Assembly (NCBI GenBank): GCA_959604115.1
Contig: CAUHBW010000276.1
Span: forward strand, 1 to 5,496
DNA from: an uncultured Bilophila sp.
GTDB lineage: Bacteria; Desulfobacterota; Desulfovibrionia; Desulfovibrionales; Desulfovibrionaceae
DNA: 5,496 bases
Direction of reading: 5' to 3'
The position numbers and the translations under genes were made by a program. The first letter of the stretch is position 1. Every line of letters starts with the position of its first letter. Positions 1 to 5,496 of the stretch are shown one piece after another. The notes under the pieces are model-generated. The model worked only from the letters and a program-made list of their open reading frames with translations. It ran no database searches and was not told the DNA's origin.

Positions 1-584
1 CTGCACGAGCTGAGCGTAGTGATGGCGTCCATGTGGCGGCGGACGACGGCCATGTCGTCGGGATGGAGCAGAGAGATGAGATCGTGGACGCTCTGAAAGC
101 GGCTCCTCGGATGGCCGAGCAGGGCCTCGGCGTTGGCGGAGACGGCAAAGCCGCCGTCCATGCCGCGTTCCCAGATCACGTCGGAAATCATGGGAGATGA
201 CCGGACGGAGGAGAGTTCGACGGTGGAGTCGCGGAATCCGCCCACGATGTAGCGGGGCGCGCCGTCGGCGTCGCACAGGCTCTGGGCGTACATTTCGATG
301 GGGAGCCACTCGCCGTTCGCGCCGCCGGTGCGGATGCGGCGGGCGAAGGTCTTCTGGGCCCCCGAGCGGAGCGCGTCGAAGGCGTTTTCCAGTTCGTCGA
401 GATCGTCCGGGTGGGTGAGATCGCGGATTTCGCTCCATGTCAGGCGGCGGTTGGCCACCGCGAAGCGGACGTCGCCGGAAAAGGTGAGTTCGGCGTTGCG
501 GTCCGCTTCCTGTTCCCAGACGACCTCAAAGGCGGCGTCTCCGATGATTTTATAGAGATTCAGCGATGATGCGACCCTGTTCAT
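1..584 (-). CDS. PAS-domain signalling protein, N-terminal part (3' end outside window)
   Basis: The reverse strand reads open from an ATG at 584-582 to the window edge, giving 194 codons and no stop. The protein starts MNRVASSLNLYKIIGDAAFE. Two PAS (PAS_3-type) domains can be seen: the first about residues 15-122, with HPDD at 58-61 and a PAC-like strand pattern at 81-121 (ARRIRT, EWLPIEM, YIVGGFRD); the second starts near residue 135 (ISDVIWERG), with another HPDD at 174-177, 116 residues after the first. No signal peptide or membrane segment precedes them, so this part looks cytosolic. PAS domains bind ligands or cofactors and pass the signal to an output domain. That output (GGDEF, EAL, histidine kinase or other) lies outside the window, so the function cannot be named. 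The ATG is the only ATG/GTG/TTG after the upstream in-frame stop near 680. It lacks a good Shine-Dalgarno sequence (only a G-rich GATTCCGGG). Confidence 0.85.
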   Translation of the reverse strand, partial: MNRVASSLNLYKIIGDAAFEVVWEQEADRNAELTFSGDVRFAVANRRLTWSEIRDLTHPDDLDELENAFDALRSGAQKTFARRIRTGGANGEWLPIEMYAQSLCDADGAPRYIVGGFRDSTVELSSVRSSPMISDVIWERGMDGGFAVSANAEALLGHPRSRFQSVHDLISLLHPDDMAVVRRHMDAITTLSSC

Positions 585-586
585 CC

Positions 587-665
587 CGGAATCGCCCGCC
601 GAGAGGGCGTGTACGGATCCAGAATCCCCGCCCGAGAGAGGGGACGCGCACGCCAGCGGATTCCG
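587..665 (-). other. Foldable, internally repeated leader block before the PAS start codon
   Basis: Nested inverted repeats lie directly upstream of the ATG at 584. The outer stem is CGGAATC (587-593) with GATTCCG (659-665); the middle stem is GGCGTG (606-611) with CACGCC (649-654); an inner hairpin pairs TCCCC (625-629) with GGGGA. The block also holds two imperfect copies of one unit, 589-606 and 622-641, both running GAATC, C/G-rich, GAGAGG. In a leftward transcript the outer stem would end two bases before the start codon, where a Shine-Dalgarno would lie. It could be a translation-controlling leader, a REP-like dispersed repeat, or chance in GC-rich DNA. Confidence 0.35.
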
Positions 666-876
666 AACTTGCGTTGTCATTGAGCATCCTTGCAGGTCTT
701 GCGAACACCGTGAACGCCCGTAACGTACCATGCTCCCGCATAAAGCGCAAATACAGATCAGCCGTTATGGACAGGCCGTTCGTATTCCGTTTCCGTGTTT
801 CCCGGGAGAAACGAGATGTTGTTGGAACCGTTTTTTCCTGCGCGCTCGGGCTGTTTCCTCCTGTTCGCCGTGTACG

Positions 877-905
877 TTGATCATTTGGTATGGGTCCGGT
901 AGAGT
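877..905 (+). promoter_or_regulatory. Candidate sigma70 promoter toward the HTH gene
   Basis: TTGATC at 877-882 and TAGAGT at 900-905 are separated by 17 bp; each matches the consensus at 4 of 6 bases. A transcript would start near 912 and run through the inverted repeat at 947-981 before the HTH start at 1068, leaving a leader of about 155 nt. This is a motif match only. Confidence 0.3.
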
Positions 906-940
906 CCTGTCGTCACATCACTTCTCAACCGCCCACGACT

Positions 941-969
941 TCTATCAACCATTTTTGAATGATTGTCAA
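941..969 (-). promoter_or_regulatory. Candidate leftward promoter toward the PAS gene
   Basis: On the minus strand a perfect TTGACA (plus positions 964-969) is followed after 17 bp by GATAGA (941-946), which matches TATAAT at only 3 of 6 bases. The left arm of the inverted repeat sits in the spacer and the right arm lies just upstream of the -35, the geometry expected of a repressible promoter. A transcript would begin near 934, about 350 nt before the PAS start. The -10 match is weak. Confidence 0.35.
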
Positions 970-981
970 CCAAAAATGGTT
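947..981. repeat. Perfect 11-bp inverted repeat, probable operator
   Basis: AACCATTTTTG at 947-957 and CAAAAATGGTT at 971-981 are exact reverse complements around a 13-bp centre. The run is AT-rich in GC-rich surroundings and sits upstream of a helix-turn-helix regulator gene, over a TTGACA box. A third copy of the core, ACCATTTTTG, lies inside the regulator's reading frame at 1218-1227. Spaced palindromes like this are typical binding sites of dimeric Cro/CI-type regulators, so autoregulation by the 1068-1490 product is the natural guess; a binding site for another factor is possible. No T run follows it, so it is not a terminator. Confidence 0.55.
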
Positions 982-1067
982 TGTCCCGGCTGGAACGGTT
1001 CGTCGCCGGTTCCGGCGCGCGCCAGTGTTTCGGGGCTGGAATGTCCGGGCTTTGGACGCGTTTTCCT

Positions 1068-1490
1068 ATGGAAACATTACAAGAACGGCTCAGGACCGTA
1101 CGGGGAAGCATGACGCAAAGCGAGTTTGCCTCGCGGTTGCGAACCCCGCTCACGACCTTGGGACGGTACGAGCGGGGAACGAATCTTCCTGATTTGGAAT
1201 TCGTCATCAATCTGTGCACCATTTTTGGAGTATCTCCGGAATGGCTGCTGTTCGGGCGCGGGGACTTGCGGTCGAGCGCGCCCGACGCGTCGCCCCCTCC
1301 GCAGGGCGGCGGGCTGTGCCGCCAGTGCGTGCTGCTGGAACGGGAGTTGCGGGCGGAACGGGCCGAACGCCGCGAGGTGTTTGCCGAAAACCGGATTCTC
1401 AACGCCGAGAATCGCAGACTGTTGCAGGAAAACGGGCGGCTTCGCGAGGAGCTCGCCCTTCTTCGTATCAACGGGAAAAGCGGGCTTTAG
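1068..1490 (+). CDS. Helix-turn-helix (Cro/CI, XRE-type) regulator with coiled-coil tail
   Basis: The product is 140 aa and probably cytosolic and DNA-binding. Residues 1-65 form an HTH_3 domain: METLQERLRTVRG, then MTQSEFASRL (helix 2), PLTTLGRYERG (recognition helix), PDLEFVINLCTIFGV and SPEWLLFGRG. This is the standard XRE layout ending in the EWLLFG signature. A Pro/Ser/Gly linker (68-82) leads to C84-R-Q-C87 and then a highly charged heptad-like helix (about 89-133, with repeated AEN/QEN and spaced leucines), probably a dimerising coiled coil. The CxxC could bind metal or respond to redox, but a lone pair is weak evidence. The start is uncertain. ATG 1068 gives the canonical domain start but has a poor ribosome binding site; ATG 1041 has GGGG six bases upstream and adds nine residues; TTG 963 would put coding sequence over the inverted repeat and is unlikely. 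Target genes are unknown; the adjacent inverted repeat suggests autoregulation. It is not obviously part of a prophage. Confidence 0.85.
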   Translation: METLQERLRTVRGSMTQSEFASRLRTPLTTLGRYERGTNLPDLEFVINLCTIFGVSPEWLLFGRGDLRSSAPDASPPPQGGGLCRQCVLLERELRAERAERREVFAENRILNAENRRLLQENGRLREELALLRINGKSGL

Positions 1491-1491
1491 C

Positions 1492-1545
1492 GGGCGGCCT
1501 CCGGGCGAGGGCGCGTGCGGGCCGCCCGGACGCCCGGCTCTTTTT
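1492..1545 (+). terminator. Intrinsic terminator after the HTH gene
   Basis: CCGGGCG at 1501-1507 pairs with CGCCCGG at 1531-1537, followed at once by CTCTTTTT (1538-1545). A competing perfect 8-bp stem, GGGCGGCC (1492-1499) with GGCCGCCC (1520-1527), overlaps it. The T tract right after the second arm and the position one base after the stop codon region support termination of the HTH transcript. Confidence 0.6.
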
Positions 1546-1591
1546 CCGTGGGCTTCGTCCCGCCCGGCGGAGCCTGCCGCGCCTCTCTGGC

Positions 1592-1619
1592 GGCGCGCTC
1601 CGAAAAACGGAGCCGCGCC
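1592..1619. repeat. Strong isolated hairpin with A5 loop
   Basis: GGCGC-GCTCCG (1592-1602) pairs with CGGAGC-c-GCGCC (1608-1619): 11 bp with one bulged C and an AAAAA loop. No T run follows on either strand, so it is not a classical terminator. It lies in the 307-bp gap between the HTH and OB-fold genes, where I see no gene: the frames are Arg/Ala/Pro-rich with no ribosome binding site. It could be a 3' stabilising hairpin or a dispersed repeat unit. Confidence 0.4.
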
Positions 1620-1722
1620 CCGCCGACCGGAGAGGGGATGCGTCCGACAAGAGGGGACGGAGATCGAGAGGAAGGAGCCGCCCGTTCTTCGGAATGGGGT
1701 TCCTTCTTTTTCGTCCGCCTCC

Positions 1723-1739
1723 CTTAACGTTTTCTTCAC
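1723..1739 (+). promoter_or_regulatory. OmpR-family (PmrA/QseB-type) direct-repeat box
   Basis: Two half-sites, CTTAAC at 1723-1728 and CTTCAC at 1734-1739, are separated by five bases (GTTTT), giving an exact 11-bp period. That is the form of the direct repeats bound by OmpR-family response regulators, and close to the published CTTAA-type half-sites of PmrA and QseB. It lies 58 bp upstream of the YgiW-like gene and close to a plausible promoter position, though no clear -10 can be assigned. The response regulator encoded at 2271 is the obvious candidate binder; this is inference from position and motif shape. Confidence 0.45.
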
Positions 1740-1784
1740 GCCGCGGATCGGAATATGGCCTCACGAAAGAAACACCAACCGTAC

Positions 1785-1790
1785 AAGGAG
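1785..1790 (+). promoter_or_regulatory. Ribosome binding site of the YgiW-like gene
   Basis: AAGGAG stands seven bases before the ATG at 1798. It is the best Shine-Dalgarno in the window and settles the start against an open frame that continues upstream to 1126. Confidence 0.85.
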
Positions 1791-1797
1791 AAAAACT

Positions 1798-2166
1798 ATG
1801 CGTTTCATCATGGCGTTGCTGCTTTCTTTGGCTCTGGCGGTTCCGGCTTTCGCGGGGTTCGACGGGCCGGGCGCGGGCGGGTTCAGCGGCCCCGGCCCGA
1901 AGGCGGTCACGCAGGCCGCGCAGGTGCTCGACGCCCGCGACGACACGCCCTGCACCCTCGAAGGCCGCATCCTCGAGAGGATCGGCGGCGACAAGTACAC
2001 CTTTGAGGACGCCTCCGGCAAGGTGACCGTGGAGATCGACGACAAGGTGTTCCACGGCAACACCGTGACGCCCGAAACCCGCGTGAAGCTCGTGGGCGAG
2101 GTCGAGCGCAAGAAGCACGGACGCCCCAATCAGGTTGACGTGCGCTATCTGGAAATCGTGCGGTAG
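1798..2166 (+). CDS. Exported BOF/OB-fold protein, NirD/YgiW/YdeI stress-tolerance family
   Basis: The product is 122 aa. Residues 1-19 are a Sec signal peptide (MRFIMALLLSLALAVPAFA) with an AFA|G cleavage site, so the mature protein should be periplasmic. It opens with two GF-x-GP motifs (20-24 and 28-32), also present in E. coli YgiW. The OB fold follows from about 36 to 121: VLDARDDTPCTLEGRI, DKYTFEDASGKVTVEID, GNTVTP, VKLVGEV and the closing VDVRYLEIV. Size and order match the family. The tryptophan usual before the conserved glycine (RWNG in E. coli YgiW) is phenylalanine here (KVFHG). Family members are linked to tolerance of peroxide, metal and cationic stress and may bind a small cationic ligand; the molecular role is not settled. 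The gene has its own ribosome binding site, an upstream OmpR-type direct repeat and a strong terminator, and precedes a response regulator/kinase pair. This is the ygiW-qseBC neighbourhood known from gamma-proteobacteria. Confidence 0.92.
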   Translation: MRFIMALLLSLALAVPAFAGFDGPGAGGFSGPGPKAVTQAAQVLDARDDTPCTLEGRILERIGGDKYTFEDASGKVTVEIDDKVFHGNTVTPETRVKLVGEVERKKHGRPNQVDVRYLEIVR

Positions 2167-2188
2167 CGGTTCGCCGCCGGGCCGCGAA

Positions 2189-2232
2189 CGGGCGGGGACG
2201 CGACCGGAAGGGCGTCCCCGCCCGCTTTTCTT
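2189..2232 (+). terminator. Strong intrinsic terminator after the YgiW-like gene
   Basis: A perfect 13-bp stem runs from CGGGCGGGGACGC (2189-2201) to its complement at 2212-2224, with a 10-nt loop, followed by a T-rich tract TTTTCTTT (2226-2233). It should separate the OB-fold transcript from the two-component genes, or limit read-through into them. Confidence 0.88.
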
Positions 2233-2270
2233 TCCGTTCCCGCGCCGCTACACTGGGCCGGGAGGTGCTT

Positions 2271-2955
<685 letters not shown>

Positions 2956-2963
<8 letters not shown>

Positions 2964-4302
2964 CCTCGTTACGGAAGGGCTGCGGCGGGCCGCTCGTTTG
3001 GGGGTCCGGCTGGCGGGGGCCGCGTTCCGGTTCGGAAGCCGGGCTATCGGGCGGCTGCGGGGCCGGGCGGAAGGGTCTTTGCGGCGGCGCATCGCCGGGG
3101 CCTTCCTGCTGCTCGCGCTGGCGAGCGGGGCGGCGTTCAGTCTGAGCGCGACCCTCGCCTACGACTATACGATCACCCACGTCATCCGCTGGCACATGGA
3201 CCCCATCATGCGGCTGCTCATCGACGCCGAGGAGAACCGCCCGGAAAGCGTCAGGGCGTTGGCCAAGACGCTGCGGGTGAAGTGGTACGCGGGCGACGCC
3301 ATCCCCGACGATCTGCGTCCCGAAAGCCGGGGCCGGGAGCTGGTCCGCATCGAGCGCGACCGCTACGCCATGACCTGCCGCACCAAGGAGGGCCGGGAGT
3401 ACGCCGTGGTCGGCAAGGTCAAGGATCTGGACGATCTTGAGGAAGCCATGCGGGACGTCGCGCTGGCCTGCGTGCTCGGGAGCCTCTTGGCGGCGGGGCT
3501 GCTGGCCCTCTGGCTCGGGCGGCGGCTGATCACCCCGCTGGTGGAGCTGGCGAGCAAGGTCAAGGCGGGCGAACCGCTGGACGACGCCCCGCTGTGTGCG
3601 CGCAAGGACGAGGTGGGCGCGCTGGCCCGCGCCTTCGCCGGACGCGAGCGGGAGCTGCGGGCGTTCCTCAACCGCGAGCAATTGTTCACCGGCGACGTGA
3701 GCCACGAGCTGCGCACGCCGCTCACCGTGTTGCGGGGCGGCGCGGAAATCCTCGAAAGCCGTCTGGAGGACAGACCGGACCTGCTGCCGGTGGTGGAGCG
3801 GATGCAGCGCACCCTCGCCGCCATGACCGCGACCGTGAGCGCGCTGCTGTTGCTGGCCCGCGCGCCGGAGCGGCTGGAATGCCGCCCGTTCGACCTTGCG
3901 GCGACGGCCCGGCGGGAAGGCGACATGGCGCGGGAACTCCTGCGCGGGCGGCCCATCGCGTTCGACGAACGCCTTCCCGACGTCCTTATGGCGGAAGGCA
4001 ACCCCGAGGTCGCCGCCCTCGTCCTGCACAACCTGCTCGACAACGCCTGCCGGTACACGGAGGAAGGGCGCATCGAGCTGACCCTCGACGCGGACGGCCT
4101 CGTGCTGACGGACACCGCGCCCTCCATCGACCCGGAGGTGCGCGCCCGGATGTTCGAGCGCGGCACGCGCGGCGCGAGCCGGACGCCGGGCAGCGGACTG
4201 GGGCTGTCCCTCGTGCAGCGCGGCTGCGAACGGCTCGGCTGGCGCGTCTCCCACGAGCCGTGGGAAGGCGGCAACCGCTTCCGCGTCCGGTTCACGGCGT
4301 AG
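2956..4302 (+). CDS. Sensor histidine kinase of the two-component pair
   Basis: The product is a 448-aa inner-membrane kinase. Residues 1-45 are an Arg-rich cytosolic leader, unusually long for this class. TM1 spans about 46-67 (GAFLLLALASGAAFSLSATL), a short periplasmic sensor about 70-165, and TM2 about 167-187. A HAMP linker follows (ITPLVELASKV to EVGALARAF). The HisKA domain carries the phosphorylated H250 in FTGDVSHELRTPL. The ATPase domain has the N box HNLLDNACRYT (N359, N363), a G1 position reading LTDTAPSI (Ala where the DxG glycine normally sits), the F box RMFERG and the G2 box GSGLGLS (412-418), so it is probably active. ATG 2956 overlaps the regulator's stop (ATGCCTAG), which indicates translational coupling and a bicistronic operon. 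There is no strong Shine-Dalgarno. The short sensor with two transmembrane helices fits a QseC/PmrB-like arrangement, but the signal cannot be read from sequence. Confidence 0.94.
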
Positions 4303-4549
4303 CGGGGGAGGCGACCCGGAAAGGACGGCGTTTTCCCGGCGGCGGGCGATCCGCGGCCCGCGTTCCCCAGAGACGGCCTGCCCGTCACGCCGGAAAAGCG
4401 ACCCGGCCCGCAGCCTCGAAACGCGAACCGGGCTGTTCCTGAAGAACCGGGCCTTCGTTCCCTCTCCTGAATAAGAAAGACCGCACAGCCCCGGACTCCC
4501 TCCCCCTTCCCCAAATTTCCCGCCTCTTCCCCAATCATTCTTCTTCCTC
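4303..4549. other. Intergenic region: folded block then pyrimidine-rich tract
   Basis: I see no gene between the kinase and the HAD gene. At 4331-4397 an outer stem (TTTTCCCGGCG, 4331-4341, with CGCCGGAAAA, 4388-4397; one bulge) encloses two small hairpins, GCGGGC/GCCCGC (4342-4347/4356-4361) and GACGG/CCGTC (4372-4376/4382-4386), a possible three-way junction. No T run follows it, so I do not call a terminator. GAACCGGGC then occurs twice around 4424-4450. From about 4494 to 4560 the plus strand is strongly C/T-rich, broken by few purines. Confidence 0.4.
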
Positions 4550-4555
4550 TACACT
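4527..4555 (+). promoter_or_regulatory. Candidate promoter giving a leaderless HAD mRNA
   Basis: TACACT (4550-4555) matches the -10 box at 4 of 6 bases; TTCCCC (4527-4532) lies 17 bp upstream but is a poor -35. Transcription would start about seven bases after the -10, that is at the A of ATG 4562. There is no Shine-Dalgarno before that ATG, which agrees with a leaderless transcript. Confidence 0.4.
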
Positions 4556-4561
4556 CTTGGC

Positions 4562-5203
4562 ATGAAATACGAAACGATACTGTTTGATCTGGACGGGACG
4601 CTGACGGACTCGGAGCCGGGGATCGTCAATTCGGTGAAGTATGCGCTGCGGAGCTTCGGGATGGAGGCGGACGCGGCGACGCTGCGGTCGTTCATCGGGC
4701 CGCCGCTGTACGACTCGTTCCGGGGGACGATGGGCATGGACGACGCGGACGCGAAGCGGGCGGTGGACACCTACCGTGTGTACTTCCGGGACCGGGGGAT
4801 TTTTGAGAACGCGCCGTATCCGGGCGTTCCGGAGATGCTCGACGCACTGCGCGAGGCGGGCCGGACGCTGATCGTGGCGACCTCCAAGCCGGAAATCTTC
4901 GCGCGGCGGATCGCGGATCACTTCGGGCTGTCGCGGTCGCTGACGGCGGTGTACGGCGCGGACATGGAAGGCAGACGGTCCGCCAAGATCGACGTTATCC
5001 GGTACGCGCTGGCCGAGCGGGACGTGAACCCGTCGGAGGCCGTGATGGTCGGGGACCGCAAGTACGACATCACCGGCGCACACGAAGCCGGGCTCGCGGA
5101 TGTGGGCGTCCTCTACGGCTACGGTTCCCGCGAGGAACTGACGCGGGCCGGCGCCTCCCGACTGGCCGCCACCGTCGCGGAGCTTCAAAGCATCCTCTTG
5201 TAG
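4562..5203 (+). CDS. HAD-superfamily phosphatase (subfamily IA, 5'-nucleotidase/Gph-like)
   Basis: The product is a 213-aa cytosolic Mg2+-dependent phosphatase. Motif I is DLDGTLTDS (nucleophile D9, acid/base D11); motif II is VATSKPE (T107/S108); motif III lysine is K142 in SAKIDVI; motif IV is GDRKYDI (D165, D169). An alpha-helical cap lies between motifs I and II (about 16-85), marking subfamily IA. The phrases SFIGPPLYDSF, PYPGVPEML and GVLYGYGSREEL fit the bacterial HAD group annotated as 5'-nucleotidase-like or phosphoglycolate phosphatase-like. The likely substrates are small phosphate esters such as nucleoside monophosphates or 2-phosphoglycolate, which sequence alone does not decide. 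Length is normal and all catalytic residues are present. ATG 4562 places motif I at the usual distance from the N-terminus. It stands alone, 259 bp after the kinase, with no ribosome binding site. Confidence 0.93.
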   Translation: MKYETILFDLDGTLTDSEPGIVNSVKYALRSFGMEADAATLRSFIGPPLYDSFRGTMGMDDADAKRAVDTYRVYFRDRGIFENAPYPGVPEMLDALREAGRTLIVATSKPEIFARRIADHFGLSRSLTAVYGADMEGRRSAKIDVIRYALAERDVNPSEAVMVGDRKYDITGAHEAGLADVGVLYGYGSREELTRAGASRLAATVAELQSILL

Positions 5204-5205
5204 TC

Positions 5206-5224
5206 CAAAGGGAAAAGAGCTTTG
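5206..5224 (+). repeat. Small hairpin just after the HAD stop codon
   Basis: CAAAG (5206-5210) pairs with CTTTG (5220-5224) around a 9-nt purine loop, two bases after the stop. There is no following T tract, so it is a weak terminator at best. Similar CAAAGG/CCTTTG elements are common after genes in Desulfovibrio genomes, as I recall. Confidence 0.3.
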
Positions 5225-5276
5225 CCCGCGCGGGAAAGGCCATACCGCCCCGCAATCTTCACCTGCGCGAAAATCC

Positions 5277-5325
5277 CCGAACAGGGAACCGGTAAGGCCG
5301 AACGGCTTTGGAGGAGCAGGGGAAG
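5277..5325 (+). repeat. Intergenic repeat, copy 1
   Basis: This 49-bp segment starts CCGAACAGGG and ends AGGAGCAGGGGAAG. It matches copy 2 (5425-5473) at 40 of 49 positions without gaps, 148 bp apart, in direct orientation. It contains a small AAGGCC-GAAC-GGCTTT hairpin. It looks like a dispersed intergenic element rather than coding sequence. Confidence 0.6.
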
Positions 5326-5424
5326 CGTACCTTTTTGCCGCCCAAGCGCATCGGGAGAAACGCCTTCGCTTTTCCTCCATGAGAAAGAACGTCCCGCCCC
5401 GTTTTCCGCCCGAGTGAACCCTCT

Positions 5425-5473
5425 CCGAACAGGGATTCGATAAGGTCGAAAGTCTTTGAAGGAGGAGGGGGAG
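5425..5473 (+). repeat. Intergenic repeat, copy 2, running into a G-rich edge
   Basis: This is the direct repeat of 5277-5325 (CCGAACAGGG ... AGGAGGAGGGGGAG). The small hairpin of copy 1 is not preserved by compensating changes. It continues into a G-rich run to 5496 with GGGGG at 5467-5471, 5481-5485 and 5487-5491, ending GGGGGAAACT. The end resembles the first arm of an inverted repeat whose second arm would lie beyond the window. Confidence 0.55.
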
Positions 5474-5496
5474 GTTCGGAGGGGGAGGGGGAAACT

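Larger units (their letters stand above)
585..1067. other. Intergenic region between divergent PAS and HTH genes
   Basis: This 483-bp stretch has no convincing gene. The open frames crossing it are Arg/Pro/Ser-rich, lack ribosome binding sites and resemble no family I know. It holds a repeat-rich foldable block next to the PAS start (587-665), a candidate rightward promoter (877-905) and an AT-richer segment around 940-985 with a perfect inverted repeat and a candidate leftward promoter. In 666-876 I see nothing clear beyond a short T6 run at 830-840 and an imperfect GTTTC...GAAAC palindrome at 797-812. Confidence 0.6.

Noticed and set aside
606..654. tRNA-like appearance of the nested stems
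   Set aside because: There is no TψC-type GGTTCRA box, no proper anticodon arm and no acceptor end.
566..880. Plus-strand open frame of 104 codons in the PAS/HTH intergenic region
   Set aside because: Arg/Pro-rich composition, no ribosome binding site, no recognisable family, and it runs over the foldable repeat block.
1218..1228. Palindromic-looking ACCATTTTTGG as a separate promoter element in the HTH gene
   Set aside because: It lies in coding sequence with no promoter boxes nearby; kept only as a possible extra operator copy.
881..1471. Long minus-strand open frame opposite the HTH gene
   Set aside because: It is antisense to a clear HTH gene, Arg/Ser-rich, and typical of GC-rich shadow frames.
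2226..2254. Promoter for the response regulator (TTTTCT, then TACACT)
   Set aside because: The -35 is very poor and lies in the terminator's T tract, and the start would fall on the ribosome binding site. It remains possible but is too weak to list.
4535..5380. 281-codon minus-strand open frame opposite the HAD gene
   Set aside because: It is a shadow of the HAD coding frame, which carries every catalytic motif.

Overview
This is a GC-rich bacterial chromosomal window from a Gram-negative organism: it has an exported periplasmic-type OB-fold protein and a two-component pair. The style of the intergenic DNA (a CAAAG/CTTTG hairpin just after a stop codon, and G-rich dispersed repeats of the GGAGGGGGAGGGGG type) and the PAS and Cro/CI-type regulators recall Desulfovibrionaceae (Desulfovibrio/Bilophila-like). 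That placement comes from pattern memory, not a search, and is only moderately to weakly supported.

Layout. (1) Positions 1-584, minus strand: the N-terminal part of a PAS-domain signalling protein, cut off by the window edge. (2) Positions 585-1067: a non-coding region between divergent genes, with a perfect 11-bp inverted repeat, candidate promoters in both directions, and a foldable repeat-rich block just before the PAS start codon. (3) Positions 1068-1490, plus strand: a small helix-turn-helix regulator with a CxxC and a leucine-zipper-like tail, followed by a candidate terminator. (4) Positions 1798-2166: an exported BOF/YgiW-type OB-fold protein with a good ribosome binding site, an OmpR-type direct repeat 58 bp upstream, and a very strong terminator. 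(5) Positions 2271-4302: an OmpR-family response regulator and its sensor kinase, overlapping by 8 bp. (6) Positions 4562-5203: a HAD phosphatase of the 5'-nucleotidase-like group, possibly translated from a leaderless mRNA. (7) Positions 5204-5496: no gene, but two copies of a ~49-bp imperfect repeat and a G-rich end that looks like half of a larger inverted repeat.

How the genes may work together. The order OB-fold protein, response regulator, kinase matches the known association of ygiW with qseBC in gamma-proteobacteria. The direct repeat CTTAAC-N5-CTTCAC upstream of the OB-fold gene has the half-site form and 11-bp period of PmrA/QseB-type boxes. The simplest model is that the kinase/regulator pair controls the exported protein; this is inference. 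The PAS protein, the HTH regulator and the HAD enzyme have no evident tie to this module. I found no clearly undescribed system. The regulatory sites and the repeats are the parts most worth checking.
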